Source of the DNA: Prolixibacteraceae bacterium | Lineage (GTDB): Bacteria > Bacteroidota > Bacteroidia > Bacteroidales > Prolixibacteraceae | Length of the DNA: 49,480 nucleotides | Reading direction: 5' to 3' | NCBI GenBank assembly: GCA_009773765.1 | Contig: WTWZ01000031.1 | Location: 1 to 49,480 of the forward strand | Shown: positions 1 to 7,782 of the stretch, in pieces | Position numbering within the stretch: position 1 is the stretch's first letter | Layout of the letters: every line of letters starts with the position of its first letter | Position numbers and translations under genes: made by a program | The notes under the pieces: model-generated | What the model saw: only the letters and a program-made list of their open reading frames with translations | Database searches by the model: none | Told to the model about the DNA's origin: nothing

Positions 1-196
1 TTTTGAGGGGTTCCAGCACGGCACGGCCTGAAGCCACAGCCCCCGATGATACAACAACCACTTCCACCCCGTTTTTCCGGAGAAAAGCAACCTGGTCAAC
101 CAAATGGGCAATCCGAGAAACGTTCAGCGTACCGTCGGATTTAGCCAGAACATTGCTGCCAATTTTTACTGTTATTTTTTTGTACCTGAAATGCAT
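1..196 (-). CDS. proB: glutamate 5-kinase, N-terminal part (cut by window edge)
   Basis: The first 65 codons are visible. They read MHFRYKKITVKIGSNVLAKS, then a stretch containing LVDQVAFLRKNGVEVVVVSS followed by GAVASGR. The KIGSNVL and VVSSGAVA motifs are those of the amino-acid-kinase fold of ProB, which phosphorylates glutamate in the first step of proline synthesis. The start ATG at 196 lies 6 bases after the proC stop, so the two proline genes are probably cotranscribed. The C-terminal part, including any PUA domain, lies outside the window. Confidence 0.88.
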   Translation of the reverse strand, partial: MHFRYKKITVKIGSNVLAKSDGTLNVSRIAHLVDQVAFLRKNGVEVVVVSSGAVASGRAVLEPLK

Positions 197-202
197 GAAC
201 TG

Positions 203-1006
203 CTATTTCTTTGTTTTTTCGATTTTTTTGAATGACGCCATTACACCCTGAATGAGCGACGAACTAAAACCTTTGTGCTCCATTTCGTTTAACCCGGTAA
301 TGGTAATTCCCATCGGCGTGGTAACCTTGTCGATTTCACGTTCGGGGTGATTTCCCGATTGCAAAATTAGTTCAGTAGCGCCTTTAACTGTTTGTGCTGT
401 AATAAACTGGGCCATTTCGGCGCTAAAACCTATTTCAATACCGCCCTGCATGGCTGCCCTGATGTAACGCAAAGCATAGGCAATTCCGCACGATGAAAGC
501 ACTGTGGCAGCCGCCATTAGTTCTTCCCCAATTTCAATGGTTTTACCCAGTTTATCGAACATTTCGATAACATACTTTTTATACGGGGCAGTATTTTTGT
601 TTGACGATATACAGGTTAGCGACTCCTGCAACGCAATCGCGGTGTTGGGCATCACCCTGAAAATTGGAATTTCCTTGCCTGCCATCTCGCTGATTTCATC
701 CATGCTGACACCGGCAACTATAGAAATCAGTATTTTACCTGAATTCAATTCAGATTTGATTTCCTCAATTACCTGTGCAATATGATAGGGTTTTACAGCT
801 AATAAGGCAACTTCGGCTGCCTTTACCGCTTCCAGATTATCGTAACTAACCGTTACGCCCAGTTTTTTCATTTCTTCAAGACTTGACTCCCTTTTGTCGG
901 TGGCAATAATATCGGCAGGTTTCATAAAACCCGATTTTATTAACCCGACAGCAATGGCACTTCCCATGTTTCCCGCCCCAATGATGGCAAATTTTCTGTT
1001 TTCCAT
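203..1006 (-). CDS. proC: pyrroline-5-carboxylate reductase
   Basis: A protein of 267 residues, the usual ProC length. It makes proline from pyrroline-5-carboxylate using NAD(P)H. The N-terminal Rossmann motif GAGNMGSA is at residues 10-17. The middle carries AVKPYHIAQV and FRVMPNTAIAL, and the C-terminal dimerisation part has GATELILQSG and VTTPMGITITGLNEME, all typical of the family. It follows argD on the same strand and precedes proB. The arginine-proline arrangement is also seen in Bacteroides genomes. The 105-bp gap to argD carries a 16-bp inverted repeat. Confidence 0.95.
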   Translation of the reverse strand: MENRKFAIIGAGNMGSAIAVGLIKSGFMKPADIIATDKRESSLEEMKKLGVTVSYDNLEAVKAAEVALLAVKPYHIAQVIEEIKSELNSGKILISIVAGVSMDEISEMAGKEIPIFRVMPNTAIALQESLTCISSNKNTAPYKKYVIEMFDKLGKTIEIGEELMAAATVLSSCGIAYALRYIRAAMQGGIEIGFSAEMAQFITAQTVKGATELILQSGNHPEREIDKVTTPMGITITGLNEMEHKGFSSSLIQGVMASFKKIEKTKK

Positions 1007-1031
1007 AATTTGTATCTTTTTCTAAACCAGA

Positions 1032-1076
1032 CTTCGACTACGCTCAGTCTGACGGTCACCCTGAGCGTAGTCGAAG
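1032..1076. repeat. 16-bp perfect inverted repeat between argD and proC
   Basis: The arms CTTCGACTACGCTCAG (1032-1047) and CTGAGCGTAGTCGAAG (1061-1076) are exact reverse complements around a 13-base spacer. Closely similar palindromes with this core recur between genes in many Bacteroidota genomes, so this is probably a dispersed REP-like element rather than a gene-specific regulator. No T-run follows it on either strand, so an ordinary terminator role is not supported. Confidence 0.8.
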
Positions 1077-1111
1077 GGTGTTAAATCCTTTAAATTAAAT
1101 TTTCTACCTTA

Positions 1112-2272
1112 TCAAAAAACCAATTTCCCGGATAGTGACTCCGAAATATCGGTAAAAACTTTGGTAAAAGCATCAATAAATTCGTCGGCCTGCGCTAAAC
1201 TTAATGTAAGTGGCGGCAGTAACCTGATGATATTCTGGCCTGAAAAACCGGTAAAAATGCCGTGTTCAAACAGCAATTTGTTGCGCAGTTCTTTAACGGG
1301 GAATTTAAACTCGATCCCAATCATTAATCCTTTTCCGCGTATTTCGTAACCGGAACTTATTTCGGCAAGTTTGTTCATGATATTATTGCCAACCTTTTCG
1401 GCGTTTTCAACCAGTTTTTCATTTTTGATAACATCGAGAACAGCGGTTCCGGCCGCACAGGCCAAATGATTTCCGCCAAAAGTAGTGCCCAGCATACCAT
1501 GCCATGGTTGAATTTCGGGTTGAATTAAAATTCCCCCCACCGGAAAGCCGTTGCCCATTCCTTTTGCCATAGTTATAATATCAGGACTCACATTGGTGTA
1601 TTGGAAAGCAAAAAAACGTCCGCTCCGACCGTAACCCGACTGGATTTCGTCGAGAATTAAAAGGCTTCCATGTTTTTTGGTAAGTTCAGCTAATTTTTCC
1701 AGAAACGTTTTTTCAGGAATATTTATCCCTCCAATTCCCTGGATACCTTCAACGATAATGGCAGCAACACCGCCATTTTTCATTACATTTTCAGTTGCCT
1801 GGATATCATTTAACGGGAGAATAACCGCGTTTTCGGTTTCGTTTACCGGTGCAATTATTTTTGGGTTGTCGGTTAATGCCACTGCTGCCGAAGTTCTCCC
1901 GTGAAATCCTTTGGCGTAACTGATAAATTTTTTCCGTCCTGTAACAAACGAAGCCAGTTTTATTGCATTTTCATTGGCTTCGGCCCCAGAGTTGCAAAGG
2001 AATAACTGGTAATCGGGACAGCCCGAGATTTTCCCCAGTTTTTCGGCCAGTTCGTGTTGCAAAGGATTTTGTATTGAATTGGAATAAAACCCGATGGCGG
2101 AAAGCTGGTTAGTAATTTTCTGAATATAATGCGGATGGCTGTGACCTATTGAAATTACAGCGTGGCCACCGTACAAATCGAGGTATTTTTTGCCTGCCGA
2201 ATCCCAAACATAACAGCCTCTGGCTTTTACCGGGGTGATATCGAAAAGCGGATAAACGTCAAATAGTTTCAT
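1112..2272 (-). CDS. argD: acetylornithine/succinylornithine aminotransferase
   Basis: A PLP-dependent class III aminotransferase of 386 residues that converts N-acyl-glutamate semialdehyde to N-acyl-ornithine. It has NSGAEANE (94-101), FHGRT, the cofactor aspartate in LILDEIQSG (about 205-213) and the Schiff-base lysine K237 in MAKGMGNGFPVGG. Bacteroides use N-succinyl rather than N-acetyl intermediates; sequence alone does not tell which acyl group is used here. The start lies 9 bases after the argC stop, so it is cotranscribed with argC. Confidence 0.93.
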   Translation of the reverse strand: MKLFDVYPLFDITPVKARGCYVWDSAGKKYLDLYGGHAVISIGHSHPHYIQKITNQLSAIGFYSNSIQNPLQHELAEKLGKISGCPDYQLFLCNSGAEANENAIKLASFVTGRKKFISYAKGFHGRTSAAVALTDNPKIIAPVNETENAVILPLNDIQATENVMKNGGVAAIIVEGIQGIGGINIPEKTFLEKLAELTKKHGSLLILDEIQSGYGRSGRFFAFQYTNVSPDIITMAKGMGNGFPVGGILIQPEIQPWHGMLGTTFGGNHLACAAGTAVLDVIKNEKLVENAEKVGNNIMNKLAEISSGYEIRGKGLMIGIEFKFPVKELRNKLLFEHGIFTGFSGQNIIRLLPPLTLSLAQADEFIDAFTKVFTDISESLSGKLVF

Positions 2273-2281
2273 ATTAATGTT

Positions 2282-3250
2282 TTAAAATGCCACCGGTTTC
2301 AAATTCAGCCCGGTTTTTTCGTCGAGGCCAAACATCAGGTTCATATTCTGAACTGCCTGCCCCGATGCGCCTTTTATCAGGTTGTCGGTAACAGAAATAA
2401 TTACCAGTTTGTTTCCATGTTTTTCAAGATAAATCACGGCTTTGTTAGTATTAACAACTTGTTTTACCCCCGGATTACTTTCGGAAACGAAAACAAACGG
2501 ATGCGATTTATAAAACCCGTTATACAGGCTTTTAGCTTCATCAACTGTTCCAATATAATTGGTGTACACTGAAACAAAAATGCCCCGGGTGTGATTTCCG
2601 CGAATAGGAACAAAGTTGAAATCCTTATCAAACCCCGGTTGCAACTGTTTCAGGCTTTGCAGAATCTCGCCTTCATGCTGGTGCCCGAAAATTTTGTATG
2701 CCGATATATTGCTGCTGCGCCAACTAAAATGCGAGGTTCCGGTGGGTTTTTGCCCGGCGCCTGTTGAACCTGTTATTGCCTGGACATGGACTTCGCCGGC
2801 AAGCAGATTGTTCGCGGCCAGAGGCAAAAGCGCCAGTTGGATTCCGGTGGCAAAACAGCCTGGGTTGGCAATGTATTTTGCGGTTTTTATTTCTTCGCGG
2901 TTCAGTTCCGGTAGTCCGTAAACAAAGTCATTACCTTCTCTTTTTAACCTGAAGTCGTGACTTAAATCGATGACTTTCAATGTTTCAGGCAATTTGTTTT
3001 GTTGTATAAATTCCAACGATTTGCCATGACCCATGCACAGAAAAACCACGTCCACTGAATGGTGCGGCATTTCGGCGGTAAACCGCAAATTTGTTTCGCC
3101 AAGTAAATCCCCGTGAACATCATAAACCAAATTTCCTGCATTGCTTGAACTTTGCACAAAACCGATTTCAGATTCGGGATGATTCAGCAGAATTCTCAGT
3201 AATTCGCCCGCTGTGTAGCCCGCTCCGCCTATGATTCCGACTTTTATCAT
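2282..3250 (-). CDS. argC: N-acyl-gamma-glutamyl-phosphate reductase
   Basis: A protein of 322 residues in the short ArgC form common in Bacteroidota. It reduces N-acyl-glutamyl phosphate to the semialdehyde. The N-terminal NAD(P) motif is GIIGGAGYTAGEL (5-17). The catalytic cysteine is C132 in ANPGCFATGIQL, and the general-base histidine region is GHQHEGEI (189-196). Upstream, where argG would be expected directly, there is an inserted four-helix-bundle gene with repeats. Confidence 0.95.
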   Translation of the reverse strand: MIKVGIIGGAGYTAGELLRILLNHPESEIGFVQSSSNAGNLVYDVHGDLLGETNLRFTAEMPHHSVDVVFLCMGHGKSLEFIQQNKLPETLKVIDLSHDFRLKREGNDFVYGLPELNREEIKTAKYIANPGCFATGIQLALLPLAANNLLAGEVHVQAITGSTGAGQKPTGTSHFSWRSSNISAYKIFGHQHEGEILQSLKQLQPGFDKDFNFVPIRGNHTRGIFVSVYTNYIGTVDEAKSLYNGFYKSHPFVFVSESNPGVKQVVNTNKAVIYLEKHGNKLVIISVTDNLIKGASGQAVQNMNLMFGLDEKTGLNLKPVAF

Positions 3251-3252
3251 TT

Positions 3253-3317
3253 GATTAACGATTTTTGATTAACGATTTTTGATTGCAGATTTGATTAACG
3301 AATATCGATTAACGATT
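3253..3317. repeat. GATTAACGATT direct repeats, left side of inserted gene
   Basis: GATTAACGATT occurs at 3253-3263, 3267-3277 and 3307-3317, with a variant GATTAACGAAT at 3293-3303. A second motif, GATTGCAGATTT, occurs twice between them (from 3281 and from 3321). The same motif appears in opposite orientation on the other side of the four-helix-bundle gene (3740-3778). The block fills nearly all of the space before argC. Confidence 0.85.
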
Positions 3318-3345
3318 TCTGATTGCAGATTTATTGCAATTCAAA

Positions 3346-3711
3346 TCATTTTTTACTGTTGTTCTTTTTTGAGGTTTCTATACTTTTTACAAAAATTGAA
3401 ATCAATTCGTTATTTTCACCGAAACACCAGTCAAGGAGAGTCTTATCATCAGTAAGATTTCCGTATTTAATGATTTTGATATTTATAAAGGTTTCCCGCA
3501 ATTCTTTAAGGCAAACACCCATTTTATGAACAAAATCTTTTGAAGATTCAGCGCTTTGAGCTTCTCCATAATTTAAAGCGGGTGAAGTTCCAGACCTTAC
3601 AAGTTGCCCACTCAGATGATTTCCTGCCTTAGTATCAGGCAAATGGTTCGAAAGTTCAATTATTCTTACAGCAAACCAAATCAGCCTTTCCTCTAATTCA
3701 AATTTATTCAT
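3346..3711 (-). CDS. four-helix-bundle protein (S23/intervening-sequence protein family)
   Basis: A helical protein of 121 residues with the family pattern FAVRIIELSNHLP...HLSGQLVRSGTSPALNYGEAQ...DFVHKMGVCLKELRET. This matches the S23-type four-helix-bundle proteins, first seen as ORFs within 23S rRNA intervening sequences and common as stray genes in Bacteroidota. They are related to the bAvd accessory proteins of diversity-generating retroelements. Their molecular role is mostly unknown. It interrupts the argG-argC junction, is flanked by inverted AT-rich repeats and is probably a passenger rather than an arginine gene. No reverse transcriptase is nearby. Confidence 0.85.
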   Translation of the reverse strand: MNKFELEERLIWFAVRIIELSNHLPDTKAGNHLSGQLVRSGTSPALNYGEAQSAESSKDFVHKMGVCLKELRETFINIKIIKYGNLTDDKTLLDWCFGENNELISIFVKSIETSKKNNSKK

Positions 3712-3739
3712 TTCTCAATCGTTTTAATTTTTTTTCTAA

Positions 3740-3778
3740 AATCGCTAATCTTCAATCGTTAATCCTAAATCGTTAATC
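3740..3778. repeat. AATCGTTAATC repeats, right side of inserted gene
   Basis: AATCGTTAATC occurs at 3754-3764 and 3768-3778, with a variant AATCGCTAATC at 3740-3750. This is the exact reverse complement of the GATTAACGATT motif left of the inserted gene, so the four-helix-bundle gene is bracketed by inverted repeat blocks. The last copy overlaps the argG stop codon. Confidence 0.85.
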
Positions 3779-4967
3779 ACTTTTTGTTTACCTTATGGTA
3801 TATTTTCAATGAGTTTGATAGAATTTTTGTAAACCCTTTCACATCGTCGGCTGTCCATGCTTTTACGGTTTCGCCGTATTCGCCAAAACCTGATTTCATC
3901 AGGTCGTGTTCCGATTCAATTCCCTGTAATTCAAAACGGTACGGCAACAATTTTACAAAAACTTTTCCGGTAACATTTTCCTGTGTGGCTTCGAGGAAAG
4001 TTTCGATGTTTCGCATCACCGGTTCCTGATACATCGCTTCGTGCAAAAACATTCCATACCAGGTCGAGAGTTGATCCTTCCAGTAGGTTTGCCATTTTGT
4101 AAGGGTATGTTTTTCGAGTAAGTGGTGTGCTTTTATTGTCAGTAAAGGTGCGGCGGCTTCAAAACCAACCCTTCCTTTAATTCCGATAATCGTGTCGCCC
4201 ACGTGAATGTCGCGGCCAATGGCATATTTCGACGCTATTTCGTCTAATGCCTGAATGGTTTTCGGACCGTTTTCATACGATTTTCCGTTGATGGTTTTTA
4301 ACTCGCCTTTCACAAAACCCAGCTCAACAAACCGTTCTTCTGTTGCTTCCAACTGGCTCGGATAAGCTTCTGATGGCAATCCCTTATCCGATGTTAAAGT
4401 TTCTTTTCCGCCAACGCTAGTCCCCCACAACCCCTGGTTAATAGAGTATCCCATTTTTGTATAATCTTCAACAACACCATGCTTTTTCAGGTAATCGATC
4501 TCCTGCTGGCGGCTTAACATCAGGTCGCGGATTGGTGTGATTATTTCAATTTCGGGGGCAACCACCTGAAAGGCAAGATCGAACCTAATCTGGTCGTTTC
4601 CGGCGCCGGTGCTGCCATGTGCAATGTAACCTGCCCCTATTTCCTTGGCATAGTTAATGGTTGCCATTGCCTGAAATACCCTTTCAGAACTCACTGAAAT
4701 GGGATATGTATTGTTGCGCAAAACATTTCCGAAAACCATGTAGCGGATACATTTTTCATAATATTCGTTTGTTACGTCGATAGTAACATGCTTTTTCGCT
4801 CCCAGCCGGTAAGCCCGATCTTCAATAACTTTCAGTTCATTTTCAGAAAAACCCCCGGTATTTGCAATGGCTGTGTAAACCTCAAATCCTTTTTCCTCTT
4901 TCAAATATTTAACGCAAAACGAGGTATCCAACCCACCGCTGAAAGCCAAAACCAGTTTTTTATTCAT
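3777..4967 (-). CDS. argG: argininosuccinate synthase
   Basis: A protein of 396 residues, normal for ArgG, joining citrulline and aspartate with ATP. The N-terminal PP-loop SGGLDTS is at residues 10-16. Further family motifs are IAHGSTGAGNDQIRFDLAF, ITPIRDLMLSRQQEIDYL and YSINQGLWGTSVGG. The start is the ATG in MNKKLVLAFSGG. A 149-bp gap separates it from the GNAT gene upstream and holds a possible internal promoter and a 12-bp palindrome. Confidence 0.95.
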   Translation of the reverse strand: MNKKLVLAFSGGLDTSFCVKYLKEEKGFEVYTAIANTGGFSENELKVIEDRAYRLGAKKHVTIDVTNEYYEKCIRYMVFGNVLRNNTYPISVSSERVFQAMATINYAKEIGAGYIAHGSTGAGNDQIRFDLAFQVVAPEIEIITPIRDLMLSRQQEIDYLKKHGVVEDYTKMGYSINQGLWGTSVGGKETLTSDKGLPSEAYPSQLEATEERFVELGFVKGELKTINGKSYENGPKTIQALDEIASKYAIGRDIHVGDTIIGIKGRVGFEAAAPLLTIKAHHLLEKHTLTKWQTYWKDQLSTWYGMFLHEAMYQEPVMRNIETFLEATQENVTGKVFVKLLPYRFELQGIESEHDLMKSGFGEYGETVKAWTADDVKGFTKILSNSLKIYHKVNKK

Positions 4968-4989
4968 AATAATTAATTTTTAATAATTC

Positions 4990-5018
4990 GAGTAATTACT
5001 CCCAGTCCCCCAAAGCTA
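4990..5018 (-). promoter_or_regulatory. candidate argG promoter -7 box and palindromic operator
   Basis: On the minus strand TAGCTTTG (5011-5018) fits the Bacteroidota -7 consensus TAnnTTTG. About 10 bases downstream lies GAGTAATTACTC (4990-5001), a perfect 12-bp palindrome whose TAATTA core resembles the centre of ARG boxes. Its position overlapping or just after the likely start site would suit ArgR repression. No clear -33 TTTG is present, so this is tentative. Confidence 0.4.
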
Positions 5019-5116
5019 ATCTTTATACACAATTATAATTTTGAAAAAACAGGAGAATAAAAAATATTGAGCAATCCATTAAAGGGTGTACTTTTATTAA
5101 AAGATAGTCATAGCTT

Positions 5117-5821
5117 TTAATAAAACAGGGCATTAAAAATACGCGACAGCAATTTCCCGCTTTCATTTATTCTACTGTTTGACTTCTTTTTTGAACGCAA
5201 TTTCGAAGGAGTTAGTTTCCTGATTATATCAAGCAAACTCCTTTTTTTTATGGGTGTTTCTATAGCCTTGTTGTTCTTTTCCCATGCCGGATCATACAAC
5301 ATTCCTGTACAGAGGCATTTGCTGCGATGAGTGCGTGTTAAAATATCGTAGTTTACACAGCTTTTACAGCCGTTCCAAAACTGGTCGTCCATGGTCAGCT
5401 CCGAAAAGGTAACCGGTCGGTAACCCAGCTCGTGGTTTATTTTCATTACTGCCAAACCGGTAGTAAGCCCAAATATTTTTGCATCCGGGAATTTCTTTCG
5501 CGAAAGATCGAATGCCTTGTATTTAATGGCTTTAGCAAGTCCTAACCCCCTGTATTCGTCAACAACAATTAAACCTGAGTTGGCAACAAAGTTTTTGTTT
5601 TCCCAGGTTTCGATGTAGCAAAATCCGGCAAATTTATCCCCATCGAGCGCTATAATAGCTTTTCCTTCTTTTATTTTACCCGTAAGATATTCAAAAGTCC
5701 TTCTCGCAATACCCGTCCCACGCTGCTTGGAAGCAATATCAATGGCATCATTGATGACATCAACATATTTGATATGTTCTTCCCTGGCAACTTCAATTTT
5801 AACATTTTCAAGTGTTTTCAT
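5117..5821 (-). CDS. GNAT-family acyltransferase of the arginine operon
   Basis: A protein of 234 residues. Residues 8-140 look like a GNAT domain, with the acyl-CoA pyrophosphate-binding loop YRGLGLA at 90-96. A C-terminal tail carries four cysteines in the pattern C152-x2-C155-x13-C169-x-C171, a plausible metal site. It lies between argR and argG, where Bacteroides also has a GNAT gene. Bacteroidota lack an obvious classical ArgA or ArgJ in this cluster, so it is a good candidate for the N-acylglutamate synthase, perhaps N-succinylglutamate, but that is inference. It follows argR by 13 bases. Confidence 0.8.
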   Translation of the reverse strand: MKTLENVKIEVAREEHIKYVDVINDAIDIASKQRGTGIARRTFEYLTGKIKEGKAIIALDGDKFAGFCYIETWENKNFVANSGLIVVDEYRGLGLAKAIKYKAFDLSRKKFPDAKIFGLTTGLAVMKINHELGYRPVTFSELTMDDQFWNGCKSCVNYDILTRTHRSKCLCTGMLYDPAWEKNNKAIETPIKKRSLLDIIRKLTPSKLRSKKKSNSRINESGKLLSRIFNALFY

Positions 5822-5834
5822 TCTTTTGTAAAAA

Positions 5835-6314
5835 TTATATTTTGCCTTCGAGTTTTGGCATAATTAAAACCAGTGCATTTATTAAATCAAGTTTCGAGAT
5901 TCCTTCTTTCATAATTACCAGTATCGTGTCGTCCCCGGCAACAGTTCCTAAAATTTCCCATGGTTCGGCTTTATCAATCACTGCGGCAATGGTGTTTGCA
6001 TATCCCGGCTGTGTCCTAATAACAGCCAGGTTGCCGGAAAACCGCAAATCCCTGAAACCATCGGCCAGGTAATTCACCTGATTTTTTTCACTGGTTAATG
6101 CAGGTTTTGTTTCATCTGAAATAATATAAACGTACCCCTTTACCGGATGAGCAACTTTGGCAACCTGCATTTCTTTCAGGTCGCGTGATAATGTAGCCTG
6201 AGTTAATTCGTAACCTTTCGCTTTCAGTTCACCCAATAATTCATCCTGACTGTGTACATTTTCTTTTTGAATTATTTTCCTGATTTCAACCTGTCTTTGT
6301 ATCCGAAACTTCAT
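5835..6314 (-). CDS. argR: arginine repressor
   Basis: A protein of 159 residues, the normal ArgR length. The N-terminal winged helix contains the recognition segment ATLSRDLKEM (40-49). The C-terminal part ends with GTVAGDDTILVIM, the arginine-binding and hexamerisation core with the conserved Asp pair. ArgR-arginine hexamers repress biosynthetic genes through ARG boxes. It is the first gene of the minus-strand operon, so it probably represses its own operon. A candidate ARG box lies 24 bases upstream of its start. Confidence 0.95.
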   Translation of the reverse strand: MKFRIQRQVEIRKIIQKENVHSQDELLGELKAKGYELTQATLSRDLKEMQVAKVAHPVKGYVYIISDETKPALTSEKNQVNYLADGFRDLRFSGNLAVIRTQPGYANTIAAVIDKAEPWEILGTVAGDDTILVIMKEGISKLDLINALVLIMPKLEGKI

Positions 6315-6337
6315 TGCGTATTTTTATACATGAGGGC

Positions 6338-6351
6338 TGCAAATTTATTCA
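6338..6351 (-). promoter_or_regulatory. candidate ARG box overlapping the argR operon -7 box
   Basis: TGCAAATTTATTCA on the plus strand matches 11 of 14 positions of the Escherichia coli-type ARG half-site TGAATAATTATTCA. On the minus strand the same bases contain TAAATTTG (6340-6347), which fits TAnnTTTG. Operator and promoter would therefore coincide. A second AT palindrome, AATTATTTATAATT, lies at 6381-6394. The rest of the gap up to 6617 shows nothing else. Confidence 0.45.
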
Positions 6352-6617
6352 TTTTTTAAACTCAGAATGAAAGGAAGAAGAATTATTTATAATTTACTTT
6401 ATTACCCCGATTGACTTGTATGGAAAAAATATCTTGAATAATAAGGAATAAGGCTAATTTTAGCAAACAAAACTTATTTCAGCATGATATCATCAGCCGG
6501 AAGGAAAAGAAATTTGTCAATTCATTTTGACTATCTCCGAATATACTGGGGTTGAATATTCAATAGCCCGCCTTTCTGTTTGCCGTATGCATCCATTAAT
6601 AAACCGGACGAGCTGGA

Positions 6618-7346
6618 CTATCTGCGGTTCAGCTCCAGGCGCACCTGGGTTTCCAATTCAATTTTTAGCGCTGGGTCAAGGTTAAGCTGGCGTGCAAATT
6701 CCGTAAGATAAGAACGTTCCATAAAACTTTCTTCATCCACCATCATAACGCTGGCGATATACATCTCCGCGGCCATTTCCGGAGTTTTTGCAGCCTTGGC
6801 TACATCCGCGGGGTCAAGCGGCTTATTAAGCTCGGCTTCGAACCAGCGCCTTAATTCCAAATCATTGGTAAGTTTGCTTAATTCCATGTCTAACAATTGC
6901 CGTTCTTTGACATCAACATGGCCATCAGCTTTTGAAGCAGCTACAAGGGCTTTAAGAATTGCCATACTATGTTGCTCAACCTGAGGCTCCGGCAAACGAT
7001 CAATGGTTTGTGGCGCGTTATGCGCAGTTTGTGCATTTTGGGCCTGCCAATTGCTGTAAGCTTTGTAGGCTATCACACCAAGCGCCGCCAGTCCTCCGTA
7101 CATTGCCACCTTGCCACCAACCTTACGGGCTTTTTTGTTGCCAAGCAATAAACCAATAGCGCCACCTGTGGCAACCCCTCCTCCAAAACCGGAAAGCAAG
7201 CCTCCCAATCCGCCACTTCCCGAAAGGAGGTTTCCAAGTCCGCCCAAAGGCGCATTTACATTATTAGATTGCCCACTTCTGTCCTGCACCGTTCCCTGGC
7301 CTGATTTAAGTAACTGATCGAGTATGCTGCTAATATTCATAAACAA
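6618..7346 (-). CDS. DUF533 (YebE-like) membrane-associated TerB-fold protein
   Basis: A protein of 242 residues. The N-terminus is a glycine-rich low-complexity stretch (GGLGNLLSGSGGLGGLLSG), followed by a hydrophobic segment around residues 60-95 (VATGGAIGLLLGNKK, then YGGLAALGVIAYKAYSNWQ). The acidic helical C-terminal domain (about 125-242: SMAILKALVAASKADGHVD...) has the TerB-like DGHVD pattern. The layout matches DUF533/YebE. The function is unknown. The family is most familiar from Proteobacteria, and this copy uses GC-richer codons than the flanking AT-rich DNA, which hints at transfer. It stands alone, reading away from argR. Confidence 0.75.
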   Translation of the reverse strand: MFMNISSILDQLLKSGQGTVQDRSGQSNNVNAPLGGLGNLLSGSGGLGGLLSGFGGGVATGGAIGLLLGNKKARKVGGKVAMYGGLAALGVIAYKAYSNWQAQNAQTAHNAPQTIDRLPEPQVEQHSMAILKALVAASKADGHVDVKERQLLDMELSKLTNDLELRRWFEAELNKPLDPADVAKAAKTPEMAAEMYIASVMMVDEESFMERSYLTEFARQLNLDPALKIELETQVRLELNRR

Positions 7347-7705
7347 ACCTCCCCTAAAAATTTATAAAATTTCATTTTTTAATCCACACAATAAAAATAC
7401 TGTGATAATATATTGGCAAGTTTAATGATATTTTTAATCAATACCATTCGTTAAATATTTTTTAACAAACTGTATTTACCCTCAAAGATTTAACCAGTCT
7501 TATGAAATTTCAAAAAACGTAAAATTATGCAGGCAATTCCGAATATTGGCGTAAATTCAGGAATTCAGTTCCTGAGATTGGCGCAATTTTGGGCATTGAA
7601 AGGCATCCCGACAATATGTTTAAGGAATATTGCGCTTAATGCAGCTTATTATTTTGGGTGGGGTAAAATGAATGATGTAAATTTTAATTTGCCACCTAAG
7701 TATTG
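7347..7705. other. no supported gene
   Basis: AT-rich DNA between the DUF533 gene and the toxin-antitoxin promoter. A 63-codon plus-strand ORF at 7527-7718 has no recognisable motif and ends within the promoter region of the next operon, so it is not called. No terminator or repeat was seen. Confidence 0.5.
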
Positions 7706-7746
7706 TATGTTTGCATAAAACTACCGATACAAGTTTTTATCGATAG
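7706..7746 (+). promoter_or_regulatory. toxin-antitoxin promoter and operator-like inverted repeat
   Basis: TATGTTTG at 7706-7713 fits TAnnTTTG. Just downstream, CTACCGATA (7721-7729) and TATCGATAG (7738-7746) form an inverted repeat matching 8 of 9 positions with an 8-base spacer. This would overlap the start site. Toxin-antitoxin operons usually repress themselves at such operators. Confidence 0.5.
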
Positions 7747-7782
7747 AAAAAGTTAAAAGACAATAATTTAGCGCAGGTAATT

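Noticed and set aside
7527-7718. 63-codon plus-strand ORF
   Set aside because: No recognisable motif or helix pattern, and it overlaps the promoter-like region of the toxin-antitoxin pair.
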